Shown here: one piece after another, positions 35,549 to 43,175 of the stretch
Layout: each line of letters begins with the position of its first letter
Numbering within the stretch: position 1 is the first letter of the stretch
NCBI GenBank assembly: GCA_020632995.1
Contig: JACKEN010000006.1
Coordinates: 248,001 to 312,000, forward strand
From: Deltaproteobacteria bacterium
GTDB lineage: Bacteria > Myxococcota > Kuafuiibacteriia > Kuafuiibacteriales > Kuafuiibacteriaceae
DNA: 64,000 nt
Direction: 5' to 3'
Position numbers and translations under genes: made by a program
Notes under the pieces: generated by a model
Seen by the model: only the letters and a program-made list of their open reading frames with translations
Databases searched by the model: none
What the model was told of the DNA's origin: nothing

Positions 35549-36901
35549 ATGCCCCCGAGCGCAGGCGGACGGCTCACCACGGGCCCGGTGCGCCGTCAGG
35601 TCCTCGCGATGACCGTGCCCATGATCTGGGGCGTGCTGGCGGTGATCAGCAAGGGCATCGTCGACACCTTCTTCGTGAGCCGCCTCGGCACCGAGCAGCT
35701 CGGGGCGATGACCTTCGCGTTCCCGGTGATGATGGTGGTGAGCAACCTCGCCATCGGCCTCGGGGTGGGCACCGGATCGGTGGTGGCGCGCGCGATCGGC
35801 GAGGGCGACCCCGAGGTGGTGAAGCGCCGGGCCACCGACGGGCTCCTGTTGGCGGTGCTCCTGGTCAGCGCCACCGCGCTCTTGGGCCTGCTCACCCTCG
35901 AGCCGCTCTTCTCGGCCCTGGGGGCGAAGGGCGAGGTGATGGTGCACGTCCGGGAGTACATGCGGACCTGGTACTGGGGGATGGGCTTCCTCGTGGTGCC
36001 CATGGTGGGCAACGGGATCATCCGCGCCACCGGCGACGCGAAGGTCCCCGGGGTGGTGATGACGATCTCCGCCTTCGTGAACATTGGCCTCGACCCGGTG
36101 CTGATCTTCGGGCTGCTCGGCGCGCCTGCGATGGGGATCCAGGGGGCAGCCCTCGCCACCGTGATCTCGAACGTGGTCACCTTCGTCGCCGCGCTGGGCA
36201 TCCTGCACTTTCGGGAGCGCATGATCCTGTGGCGCTCCGCCCCGCCCGCCGAGGTGTGGCAGAGCTGGAAGGCCATCTTGCACATCGGGGTCCCAGCCGC
36301 CGCCACCAACATGGTGAACCCGATCGGGGCCGCGGTGGTCACCGCGATCATGGCCCGCTTCGGCACCGAGGTGGTGGCGGGCCTCGGCGTGGCGGTCCGG
36401 GTCGAGACCCTGTCGGTGGTGGTGATGCTCGCGCTGTCCTCCAGCGTCGGGCCGATGGTGGGCCAGAACGCGGGGGCGGGGCGCTGGGATCGAGTGCAGG
36501 AGACCTTGCGCTTCTCCCACACCATCTGCCTGATCACCGGGGTGGTGGTGGCGGCGCTCCTGTGGCTCCTCGCTGGCCGGATCGCGGCGGTGTTCGACGA
36601 CAGCGCCACCGTGATCGCGGTCGCCTCCACCTACCTGTCGTGGGCCGGGCTCTCCTACGCGGGCTACGGGGTGGCGATCACCACCGCCGCCGCCTTCAAC
36701 GCCCTCGGGCGGCCGCTCCCCTCGACCACCCTGGTGGTGGTGCGCATCGTGCTCATCGTCGTGCCGGTCACCTACTTCCTCTCGAACGTGGTGGGCTGGG
36801 CCGCGGTGGCGTGGGCGGCGGTGCTCGGGAACGTGCTCGCGGGGGTGGCGGCGCTCCTGTTGGCGCGGCCGCTCCTGTCGCGCCGGCCCGCGCCGGCGTA
36901 A
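35549..36901 (+). CDS. MATE family multidrug/metabolite exporter
   Basis: ATG 35549 gives 450 residues with twelve hydrophobic helices arranged as two similar halves. VPMIWGVLAVISKGIVDTFFVSRLGTEQLGAMTFAFP is the first-helix signature (given here as a region, residues about 22-58), and LHIGVPAAATNMVNPIG opens the second half. MATE proteins export cationic drugs or metabolites by H+ or Na+ antiport. There is no adjacent regulator. The divergent glycosyltransferase leaves 91 bp between the start codons. Confidence 0.9.
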   Translation: MPPSAGGRLTTGPVRRQVLAMTVPMIWGVLAVISKGIVDTFFVSRLGTEQLGAMTFAFPVMMVVSNLAIGLGVGTGSVVARAIGEGDPEVVKRRATDGLLLAVLLVSATALLGLLTLEPLFSALGAKGEVMVHVREYMRTWYWGMGFLVVPMVGNGIIRATGDAKVPGVVMTISAFVNIGLDPVLIFGLLGAPAMGIQGAALATVISNVVTFVAALGILHFRERMILWRSAPPAEVWQSWKAILHIGVPAAATNMVNPIGAAVVTAIMARFGTEVVAGLGVAVRVETLSVVVMLALSSSVGPMVGQNAGAGRWDRVQETLRFSHTICLITGVVVAALLWLLAGRIAAVFDDSATVIAVASTYLSWAGLSYAGYGVAITTAAAFNALGRPLPSTTLVVVRIVLIVVPVTYFLSNVVGWAAVAWAAVLGNVLAGVAALLLARPLLSRRPAPA

Positions 36902-36940
36902 GGAAGCCGCAAGATCCATCGGCTACAACGGGGGCCACCG

Positions 36941-37918
36941 ATGACGAAGCAGACCGCTCCGCTTGGACACCCCGATCTCGCGCCCACCGGCATGGACCGG
37001 CGCGCCCTGATGCGCCACGTGGCCCTGGGCCTCGCCGCGGCGCCCCTCCTGAAGGCCTGCGCGGGCGGGGACCCCCTCGTCGGAGTGGACGCCGGCTTCG
37101 CGGCGGACGCGGGCGCCGCCGACTCCGGTGCCGCCGCCGCGGACGCGGGCAGCGCGGCCGAGGACTCTGGCACCGCCCAGGACTCCGGCACCGCCCAGGA
37201 CGCGGGCCAGGTCGAGGACGCCGGGCAGGGTGACGCTGGCGTCGCCACCGGGTGGGCCTCGGGCGGGACCGGCGCGATGACCGCCAAGGCCAGCTACCCG
37301 GACCCCTTCACCGGGGGCATCGCCTCCTGCCTGGTGGTGGGCGCCACCACCGAGGGGCCGTGCACCACCAACGACGACCTCGCGCGGGAGGACGTCTCCG
37401 AGGGCTGGACCGGGCTCCCGGTGCGCCTCGCCCTCAAGGTCGTCAACTCCGCTTGCGAGCCGGTAGCGGGGGCGGTGGTGAAGATCTGGCACACCAACCT
37501 GGAGGGCATCTACTCCGGCCAGACCCCGAACCCCGGCATGTGCACCGGGAACCGGGCCGACTACATGGCGATGGACTTCTTCCGCGGAGTGCAGACCTCC
37601 GACAACGCGGGCGTGGTGTACTTCGACACCTGCTTCCCCGGCTGGTACCGGGGGCGCGCGGTGCACATCCACTTCCAGGTGAAGTCGGGGGGCACCTCGT
37701 ACAAGATCTCGCAGGTCTTCTTCCCCGAGGACGTCACCACCGAGATCTTCAGCCGCCACGAGGAGTACAGCGGCTTCGGGCAGCCCGACACCACCTTCTC
37801 GAACGACAACATCGTGTCCGGCATCGGCTTGGTGAACATCGACCGCCACACCCTGAGCGTGTCCCGGATGGCGGACGGCGCGATGCTGGCCTCCAAGGTG
37901 GTGGCTGTGGTCTCCTGA
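36941..37918 (+). CDS. Exported intradiol dioxygenase-like protein
   Basis: This 325-residue protein begins with a twin-Arg-type signal (MDRRALMRH) that ends in a lipobox (LLKAC). A long Asp-Ala-Gly / Asp-Ser-Gly tract follows (about 50-103). The C-terminal 190 residues are an intradiol ring-cleavage dioxygenase fold. The expected Fe(III) ligands are present: Tyr191 in LEGIYSG, Tyr236, and His242/His244 in YRGRAVHIHF. It may open catechol-type rings outside the cytoplasm, but secreted homologues often lack a known substrate. It lies 4 bp upstream of the response regulator gene. Confidence 0.85.
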   Translation: MTKQTAPLGHPDLAPTGMDRRALMRHVALGLAAAPLLKACAGGDPLVGVDAGFAADAGAADSGAAAADAGSAAEDSGTAQDSGTAQDAGQVEDAGQGDAGVATGWASGGTGAMTAKASYPDPFTGGIASCLVVGATTEGPCTTNDDLAREDVSEGWTGLPVRLALKVVNSACEPVAGAVVKIWHTNLEGIYSGQTPNPGMCTGNRADYMAMDFFRGVQTSDNAGVVYFDTCFPGWYRGRAVHIHFQVKSGGTSYKISQVFFPEDVTTEIFSRHEEYSGFGQPDTTFSNDNIVSGIGLVNIDRHTLSVSRMADGAMLASKVVAVVS

Positions 37919-37922
37919 GCCC

Positions 37923-38579
37923 ATGCCCAAGGTGCTGCTCATCGAGGATGATCGGGAGCTGGGCGGGCAGATCACCACCACCCTCGAGGGCGCGGGCTTC
38001 GAGGTCACGTGGTGGACCGAGGGCAAGGTGCCCGACCCCGAGGGCCTCGACCTCGTCATCGTGGACCTCATGCTCCCCGGCATGTACGGCCTCGACATCC
38101 TGAAGGCGCTGCGGGCGGAGTCGGACCTCCCGGTGCTCGTGCTCTCGGCCCGCACCGACACCTCCGACAAGATCCGCGCGCTGAAGCTCGGGGCGGACGA
38201 CTACCTGACCAAGCCGTTCTGGCCGGACGAGCTGGTGGAGCGCGCGAAGGCTCGCTTGCGCCGCCCCTTCCTGGCTCGGAGCGAGGAGCTCGAGGTCGGT
38301 CCGCTCAAGGTGCACCTGGACGATCACCGGGTCACGCTCCACGGCCGCCCCCTCGACCTCACCCCCACCGAGCGCGCGCTCCTCACCGCGCTGGCCCGGC
38401 GCCGGGGCGCGGCGGTGACCCGGGGCGCCCTGGTCGACGCCCTCGACGCCCAGCACGATGGGGCGGAGCGCAACCTGGACGTCCACATCTCGCGTCTGCG
38501 CAAGAAGCTCGGCGACCCCGCCCTGGTCGAGACGGTCTGGGGGGTGGGGTACCGGCTCGCGGTGAAGTCCCCGGCATGA
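37923..38579 (+). CDS. OmpR/PhoB-type response regulator
   Basis: This 218-residue protein has a receiver domain with acidic pair Asp9/Asp10, phospho-acceptor Asp48 in LVIVDLMLPGM, and Lys in DDYLTKPF. The C-terminal winged helix carries RNLDVHISRLRKKL and VWGVGYRL. It should bind DNA as a phosphorylated dimer. It follows the dioxygenase-like gene by 4 bp and overlaps the kinase gene by ATGA, so all three may be one transcript. Confidence 0.95.
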   Translation: MPKVLLIEDDRELGGQITTTLEGAGFEVTWWTEGKVPDPEGLDLVIVDLMLPGMYGLDILKALRAESDLPVLVLSARTDTSDKIRALKLGADDYLTKPFWPDELVERAKARLRRPFLARSEELEVGPLKVHLDDHRVTLHGRPLDLTPTERALLTALARRRGAAVTRGALVDALDAQHDGAERNLDVHISRLRKKLGDPALVETVWGVGYRLAVKSPA

Positions 38580-40003
38580 GGCTCCTCGTCCGCGTCGCCG
38601 TGGTCACCGCGGCGGTGGCCGCCCCGATGGTCCTCGGCCTGGTGGCGCTCGACGCACTCAGCCGCCACCGCGCGGCCGAGGTCGCCCTGGCCGGCATCGC
38701 CACCGACCGCATGGCGCGACCCGGCGCGCGGGCGCGCTGCGAGGCGGATCCGGAGGCGTGGGGGGCGGAGGTGCCCCGGCCCACGGGGCCGCGAGCGAGC
38801 GTGGAACGCCCCCCCGAGCCCCGCACTCCGCCGCCGGGGCCGCGGGGCGCGCCGCCGCGCTTCACCCCCTACACCGCGGCCCTGGCGCCGTCCCGCCGTG
38901 GTGCAACCAATATTGCGAAGCTGGTGCAGGATGACCTGCGTAACGCACAGTGGACCCCTGTGGACCGGGACCTCCTCGACGCCGAGGTCCGGGTGGCGGT
39001 GCGGATGCCGTGGGCCGAGGGGCCCTGCGCGGTGATCCTGGTCGAGGGGAGCACCACCCCCGGCTTCCTTGGCGCCTTCCTGCCTGCGAGCGAGGTGTGG
39101 CTGGCCCCGCTGGTCGCGGTGCTCCTCACCGTCCTCATCGCCCTGGTGCCGGTGGTGCGGCGCCTGGAGCGGCTCATCGCGGCGGTCGAGGCCTCGGCCG
39201 CCGGCGGCTTCGTGGCGCCCCCCGAGGTGGCGGGGCACGACGAGGTCGCGGCGCTGTCGCGCGCGTTCACCGCGGCCTCGGCCGAGGTCGGCCGCCAGCT
39301 GGCGGCCCGGGACGATCGCGAGCGGGCCCTGCGTGAGTTCCTCTCCAACACCACCCACGACGTGATGCTCCCCCTCACCGTGCTCATGCAGCACCTGGCC
39401 GTCGCCCGCGCCGGCCTCGAGGACGACGCGCCCCTGCGCGCCCCGGTGGTAGGCGCCATCGACGAGGCCCACTACATCGCCGCGCTCATCCAGAACCTCT
39501 CCGCGGTGGCGCGCCTCGACGTGGTGGAACCACGCCTGGAGCTGGGGCCGGTGGACCTGAACGCGGTGGTGGACCGGGTGGTCGCGCGCCACCGGGCGAT
39601 GGCGGTGGAGCGGGGGGTGGAGCTGGTGAGTGGGGTGCCTGAGGCGCCGGTGCTGGTCGACGCCGACCTGACCTTCATCGAGCAGGCGGTGTCGAACGTG
39701 GTCTACAACGCCATCCACTACAACCGCGTCGACGGGCACGTCGCGGTGGTGCTGGATCGAACCAGTCCCGGCTTTCTGCTGCGGGTGCTGGACGACGGGC
39801 CCGGGATCCCCGGGGCCGAGCTGCACCGGCTGGTGGAGCGCGGCTTCCGAGGCAACGCGGCCCGCGGCCGGGGGACGAGCGGACACGGCCTGGGCCTGCA
39901 CATCACCCACACCGTGGCGAAGCTGCACGGCTTCGGGCTGGAGTTCGAGAATCGGCCGGAGGGCGGGCTGCAGGTCAGCCTGCACGGGCCCGCGGCGGTC
40001 TGA
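38576..40003 (+). CDS. Membrane sensor histidine kinase
   Basis: ATG 38576 overlaps the response regulator stop and gives 475 residues. TM1 is at about 5-28. A Pro-rich, otherwise unrecognised periplasmic sensor of about 145 residues follows, then TM2 (about 178-198) and HAMP. The H-box is FLSNTTHDVMLPL, with His261 followed by Asp-Val in place of the usual Glu-Leu/Ile. VSNVVYNAIHYN (N box), DDGPGIP and GTSGHGLGLHI (G boxes) are intact, so it should autophosphorylate. The signal is unknown; the linked dioxygenase suggests an aromatic or envelope cue, which is inference. Confidence 0.92.
   Translation: MRLLVRVAVVTAAVAAPMVLGLVALDALSRHRAAEVALAGIATDRMARPGARARCEADPEAWGAEVPRPTGPRASVERPPEPRTPPPGPRGAPPRFTPYTAALAPSRRGATNIAKLVQDDLRNAQWTPVDRDLLDAEVRVAVRMPWAEGPCAVILVEGSTTPGFLGAFLPASEVWLAPLVAVLLTVLIALVPVVRRLERLIAAVEASAAGGFVAPPEVAGHDEVAALSRAFTAASAEVGRQLAARDDRERALREFLSNTTHDVMLPLTVLMQHLAVARAGLEDDAPLRAPVVGAIDEAHYIAALIQNLSAVARLDVVEPRLELGPVDLNAVVDRVVARHRAMAVERGVELVSGVPEAPVLVDADLTFIEQAVSNVVYNAIHYNRVDGHVAVVLDRTSPGFLLRVLDDGPGIPGAELHRLVERGFRGNAARGRGTSGHGLGLHITHTVAKLHGFGLEFENRPEGGLQVSLHGPAAV
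38903..38916. repeat. Exact GCAA-N6-TTGC site 10
   Basis: Spacer CCAATA, unusually AT-rich. Encodes A-T-N-I-A in the kinase sensor region. Confidence 0.85.
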
Positions 40004-40045
40004 GGCGTCCGTCCGGCGTCCGGGGGCGTCCGTCCGGCGTCCGGG
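40004..40045. repeat. Two tandem 21-bp repeats
   Basis: GGCGTCCGTCCGGCGTCCGGG occurs twice without a gap, directly after the kinase stop. Each unit is itself made of GTCCGGCG-like sub-units. It is intergenic, in a 114-bp space before a lipoprotein gene. Confidence 0.8.
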
Positions 40046-40117
40046 GCAGGTGGCACCGTGTGGGTGCGCGCCGCCAGCGACCACGGTTCGGCATGGTGCT
40101 TGCTGTAGCTCTCCACG

Positions 40118-41119
40118 ATGCGACGGATAGCCCGGCTGAGCCTCCTCCTGGTCACCGTGTCGGCGTGCGGGGGTGCGGTCGACCGCGCCCCCGGCACCCC
40201 CGGCGGCAGCGGCAACGCGAACAACAACAACAACACAGGCGGGAACACCCAGACGGGCGCGGTGCCCCAGGCCCTCACGGTGGCGCACGGCTTCTCCGAG
40301 GGCGCCTACGGGCAGAGCGCCCAGATCCTGAACCTCCTGGTCGAGAGCGCCCTCGCGGCGGGGCGGCAGGTCGGGGCGCCGGCGGTGCAGCAGGGCACCG
40401 TGGTCTGGCGGGACGGGCAGGTGCAGTACTCGGCCGAGCCGGCCGGTCAGCTCCGGGTGGTGGCCCCCACCGGCACCTGGGCGTTCCAGATCTCGGTGGC
40501 CGAGGGCAACCCGAGCAGCACCGAGGCGTTCTTCGACGGCGACCACCGGCTCACCGTCCACGCCACCAGCGACGCCGGCTCGGACCTCACCCTCGGCTCG
40601 AGCCGCGCCGGCATCCAGCGGCAGGCGCGGGTGACCGGCAAGGCCGTGGTCGAGGGCGTCACCTACGACCTCGATCTCACGTTCTCCGGCCAGGAGCGCT
40701 TCGAGACCGACAGCACCGGCACCTCGTACAACGCCGATCTCGACACCACCGGGTGGGCCGAGGGCCCCGACTTCCACCTCGAGGTCGACGAGACCTGGCG
40801 CTTCGAGCTGGTCGCGGGCAACGGCCCCGGCGGCTTCGTGGCCAACAGCGCCCAGCGCACGGTGCGCGGTGGCCTGATGGCGGGCGGGCACGTCTACGGC
40901 TTCCGCGACATCGAGACGAAGCGCGCGTTCCGCGACGGCAAGCCGACAGAGCTCGACACCTACTGGGCCGCCCGGGGCGAGGTCCTGCAAGATGGCCTGC
41001 AGTGGGGCCAGGTCGGGATGCGGGTGGACGTGGTCGACCCGAACAGCGGGGGCTTCGTCCGCTTCGTGCTCCAGTCGGGCGCGGGCGACGTGGTGCTGGA
41101 GTCCTACGCCGCCTATTGA
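40118..41119 (+). CDS. Lipoprotein with poly-Asn linker, unknown function
   Basis: This 333-residue protein has a lipoprotein signal (LLLVTVSAC) and then a Gly/Asn-rich flexible linker (NANNNNNTGGN) of the same kind as in the Cys-rich repeat protein at 43176. The mature part is strand-rich, with no catalytic motif I recognise. It is probably an outer-membrane-anchored surface or periplasmic protein. It is convergent with the GMC oxidoreductase gene (3 bp between the stops). Confidence 0.7.
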   Translation: MRRIARLSLLLVTVSACGGAVDRAPGTPGGSGNANNNNNTGGNTQTGAVPQALTVAHGFSEGAYGQSAQILNLLVESALAAGRQVGAPAVQQGTVVWRDGQVQYSAEPAGQLRVVAPTGTWAFQISVAEGNPSSTEAFFDGDHRLTVHATSDAGSDLTLGSSRAGIQRQARVTGKAVVEGVTYDLDLTFSGQERFETDSTGTSYNADLDTTGWAEGPDFHLEVDETWRFELVAGNGPGGFVANSAQRTVRGGLMAGGHVYGFRDIETKRAFRDGKPTELDTYWAARGEVLQDGLQWGQVGMRVDVVDPNSGGFVRFVLQSGAGDVVLESYAAY

Positions 41120-41122
41120 TCG

Positions 41123-42643
41123 TCAGTGCCCGAGGAACCGCCGGGCGAAGCGGGTAGCCAGCGTCATGATCGTGAGCTGGGGGTTCACGCCGAGGCTGGT
41201 CGGCACCACGCTCCCGTCCGAGACGTACAGCCCGCGGACCTCCCACGACTGGTGGTCGGGATCCACCACCCCCGCCCCCGCGGTGGCCGCCATCCGCACC
41301 GAGCCGAGGGGGTGCTGCGAGGTGCACTCCAGGCGCCGGGCCGGCATGTGCTCGAGGTCGTAGGCCGCGAACTGATCCGGGTCCATGGCGGGCGCGCCCA
41401 GGATCGGCAGGAACACCTCCTTGGCCCCCGCCGCGAAGAAGGTCTGCCCCGCGATGCGGAGGGCGCGCCGCATCGCCACCCGGTCCTTGTCCGCCATCCG
41501 GTAGGTCACCACCGGCTCGCGGCCGATGATCCGGTGCACGGTGCCCCCGCCGTCGTCGTGGAGGTTGGCCCCGAACATCGCGAGGTGGGGGAGCATCGCG
41601 GCCCGCTCGGCGTGCGCGTCGCCCACCCCGGGCTGGGTGGCGGCCAGGACCCCGGTGGGCACGAAGACGCTGTTGAACTGGATGCCCTCGGGCTCGTAGT
41701 GGGAGCTGAAGGCGCTCTGCAGGGCGCCTTGCCCACCTCGGACCTCCTCCTCGAAGCGGGCCATGATCCGGAAGGCCGGGTGCAGGGTCAGGTTCCGACC
41801 GACCTGGGCGCTCGCCCGGCCGACCCCGGAGCGCTTCAGGATCAGCGGAGTGTAGAGCGAGCCCGCGGCCAGGATCACCTGCTTCGCCTTCACGGTGAGC
41901 CGCCCGCCCGGGCGCCCGCCCTCGCGGTTGAGCACCCGGCCGCTCACCCCGACCGCGCGGTCGCCCTCGATCTTCACCCGCTCCACCAGGCAGTCCGACC
42001 AGATCCGGGTGCCCGCCGCCTGGGCCCGCGGCAGGTAGGTGCGGCCGACGCTCATCTTGGCCCCCGAAGGGCAACCGAAGTTGCAGGTGGACCAGCCCAC
42101 GCAGCCCGAGGTGTTCCGGCGCATCGACTCGAGCTTGAAGCCCATGCGCTCCGCCCCCAGCCCGAAGAGCTGGGTGGAGCGGGAGCGCATCTCCTTGGGC
42201 ACCTCCTGCACCGAGATCGCCTCCTCGACCTCCCGGTAGTAGGGTTCGAGGTGCTCGGGGGTCATGTCGTGCAGGTGATGATCCTGCCGCCACTCGTGGA
42301 GCACCGTCTCGGGGATGCGGAAGCACACCCCGCCGGTGAGCATGCTCGAGCCGCCCACGCAGCGCCCCATCATCACGTTGATCAGGGGCGAGTCGCCGAG
42401 GGCGAGGGTGGCGGTGAGCCCCGCCTCCCGCCACAGGTGCCGCAGCGACTGGCTGGGGCGCATGCGCGCGTGCTCGTCGGGGTGCACGTAGCCCCCCTCC
42501 TCGAGCACGAGCACGTCGTGCCCAGCCTCTTGCAGGATGGCCGCCGCCACCGCGCCGCCCGCCCCCGACCCGACCACCACCACCTCCGCCTCGAGCCGGA
42601 GGTCCCCGGTGTGCTGGCGCCCGAAGGAGACCGCCTCGCTCAT
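41123..42643 (-). CDS. GMC family FAD-dependent oxidoreductase
   Basis: This 506-residue protein starts at ATG 42643. AEVVVVGSGAGGAVAAAILQ is the FAD-binding Rossmann motif, GGSSMLTGGV the GMC signature 1 region and QHPLGSVRM the C-terminal segment with the active-site His. CVGWSTCNFGCPSGAKMS carries several Cys, as in cholesterol oxidase-like and fatty alcohol oxidase GMC members. It oxidises an alcohol or sterol-type substrate; which one is not clear. Its start overlaps the small-subunit stop as ATGA. Confidence 0.88.
   Translation of the reverse strand: MSEAVSFGRQHTGDLRLEAEVVVVGSGAGGAVAAAILQEAGHDVLVLEEGGYVHPDEHARMRPSQSLRHLWREAGLTATLALGDSPLINVMMGRCVGGSSMLTGGVCFRIPETVLHEWRQDHHLHDMTPEHLEPYYREVEEAISVQEVPKEMRSRSTQLFGLGAERMGFKLESMRRNTSGCVGWSTCNFGCPSGAKMSVGRTYLPRAQAAGTRIWSDCLVERVKIEGDRAVGVSGRVLNREGGRPGGRLTVKAKQVILAAGSLYTPLILKRSGVGRASAQVGRNLTLHPAFRIMARFEEEVRGGQGALQSAFSSHYEPEGIQFNSVFVPTGVLAATQPGVGDAHAERAAMLPHLAMFGANLHDDGGGTVHRIIGREPVVTYRMADKDRVAMRRALRIAGQTFFAAGAKEVFLPILGAPAMDPDQFAAYDLEHMPARRLECTSQHPLGSVRMAATAGAGVVDPDHQSWEVRGLYVSDGSVVPTSLGVNPQLTIMTLATRFARRFLGH
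42071..42084. repeat. Exact GCAA-N6-TTGC site 11
   Basis: Spacer CCGAAG; encodes C-N-F-G-C in the GMC gene, in a phase different from most other copies. Confidence 0.85.
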
Positions 42644-43146
42644 GACTTCACCAGCGGGCCGAGGGGCATGCCGGTGGCCCGGGCCGCGTCGGGGTGCTCG
42701 TAGTAGACGATGCACAGGATCGCGCGCAGCGCGATGAGGATCCCGGCGAGGGGCGAGGCCTCCATCGCCTCCAAGGCCCGGATCCGATCCTGCAAGTCCA
42801 GCTGCGTCAGGTGGGTGAAGCGCCGGATCAGCAGCGGCGCGACGCGGCCCACCGCGAAGGTGGCGGCCCAGAACATGAGGCGCCCGCGGCCGGTGGTGCG
42901 GGCCATGAGGTCCGCGTACTCGTCCATCACCCAGTCCATCCGCTCCGCCGGCGGGGCGTGGCCCTCACGCGAGAACACCGCGTCGGCCACCGCGCGGGTG
43001 GTGTGCAGGGTAGCCTGCGAGAGCGCGCCGCTCCGCCTCGCCTCCCCGCGCGCGGCGGGCAGGGGGATGCTCCCCGGCTTCATCGGCCGGGGCAGGGCCA
43101 CCAACGGGTGGGGGGTGATGTCCAGCTCGGGCGGGCCGGGGTTCAT
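42640..43146 (-). CDS. Gluconate 2-dehydrogenase subunit 3-like small protein
   Basis: This 168-residue protein starts at ATG 43146. It is helical, with DAVFSREGHAPPAERMDWVMDEY and a C-terminal LRAILCIVYYEHPDAA. Similar small proteins often precede GMC oxidoreductases and act as partner or electron-transfer chaperone subunits. There is no Tat signal here, unlike many family members, so it may act in the cytoplasm. The ATGA overlap with the GMC gene supports a two-subunit enzyme. Confidence 0.65.
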   Translation of the reverse strand: MNPGPPELDITPHPLVALPRPMKPGSIPLPAARGEARRSGALSQATLHTTRAVADAVFSREGHAPPAERMDWVMDEYADLMARTTGRGRLMFWAATFAVGRVAPLLIRRFTHLTQLDLQDRIRALEAMEASPLAGILIALRAILCIVYYEHPDAARATGMPLGPLVKS

Positions 43147-43175
43147 CGGGGCGGAGCATGCCCCAAAACCGCCCC

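Noticed and set aside
36941..37100. The Asp-Ala-Gly tract as a mobile-element or CRISPR-like repeat
   Set aside because: The units are irregular 9-bp codon repeats in frame, explained by a flexible protein linker.
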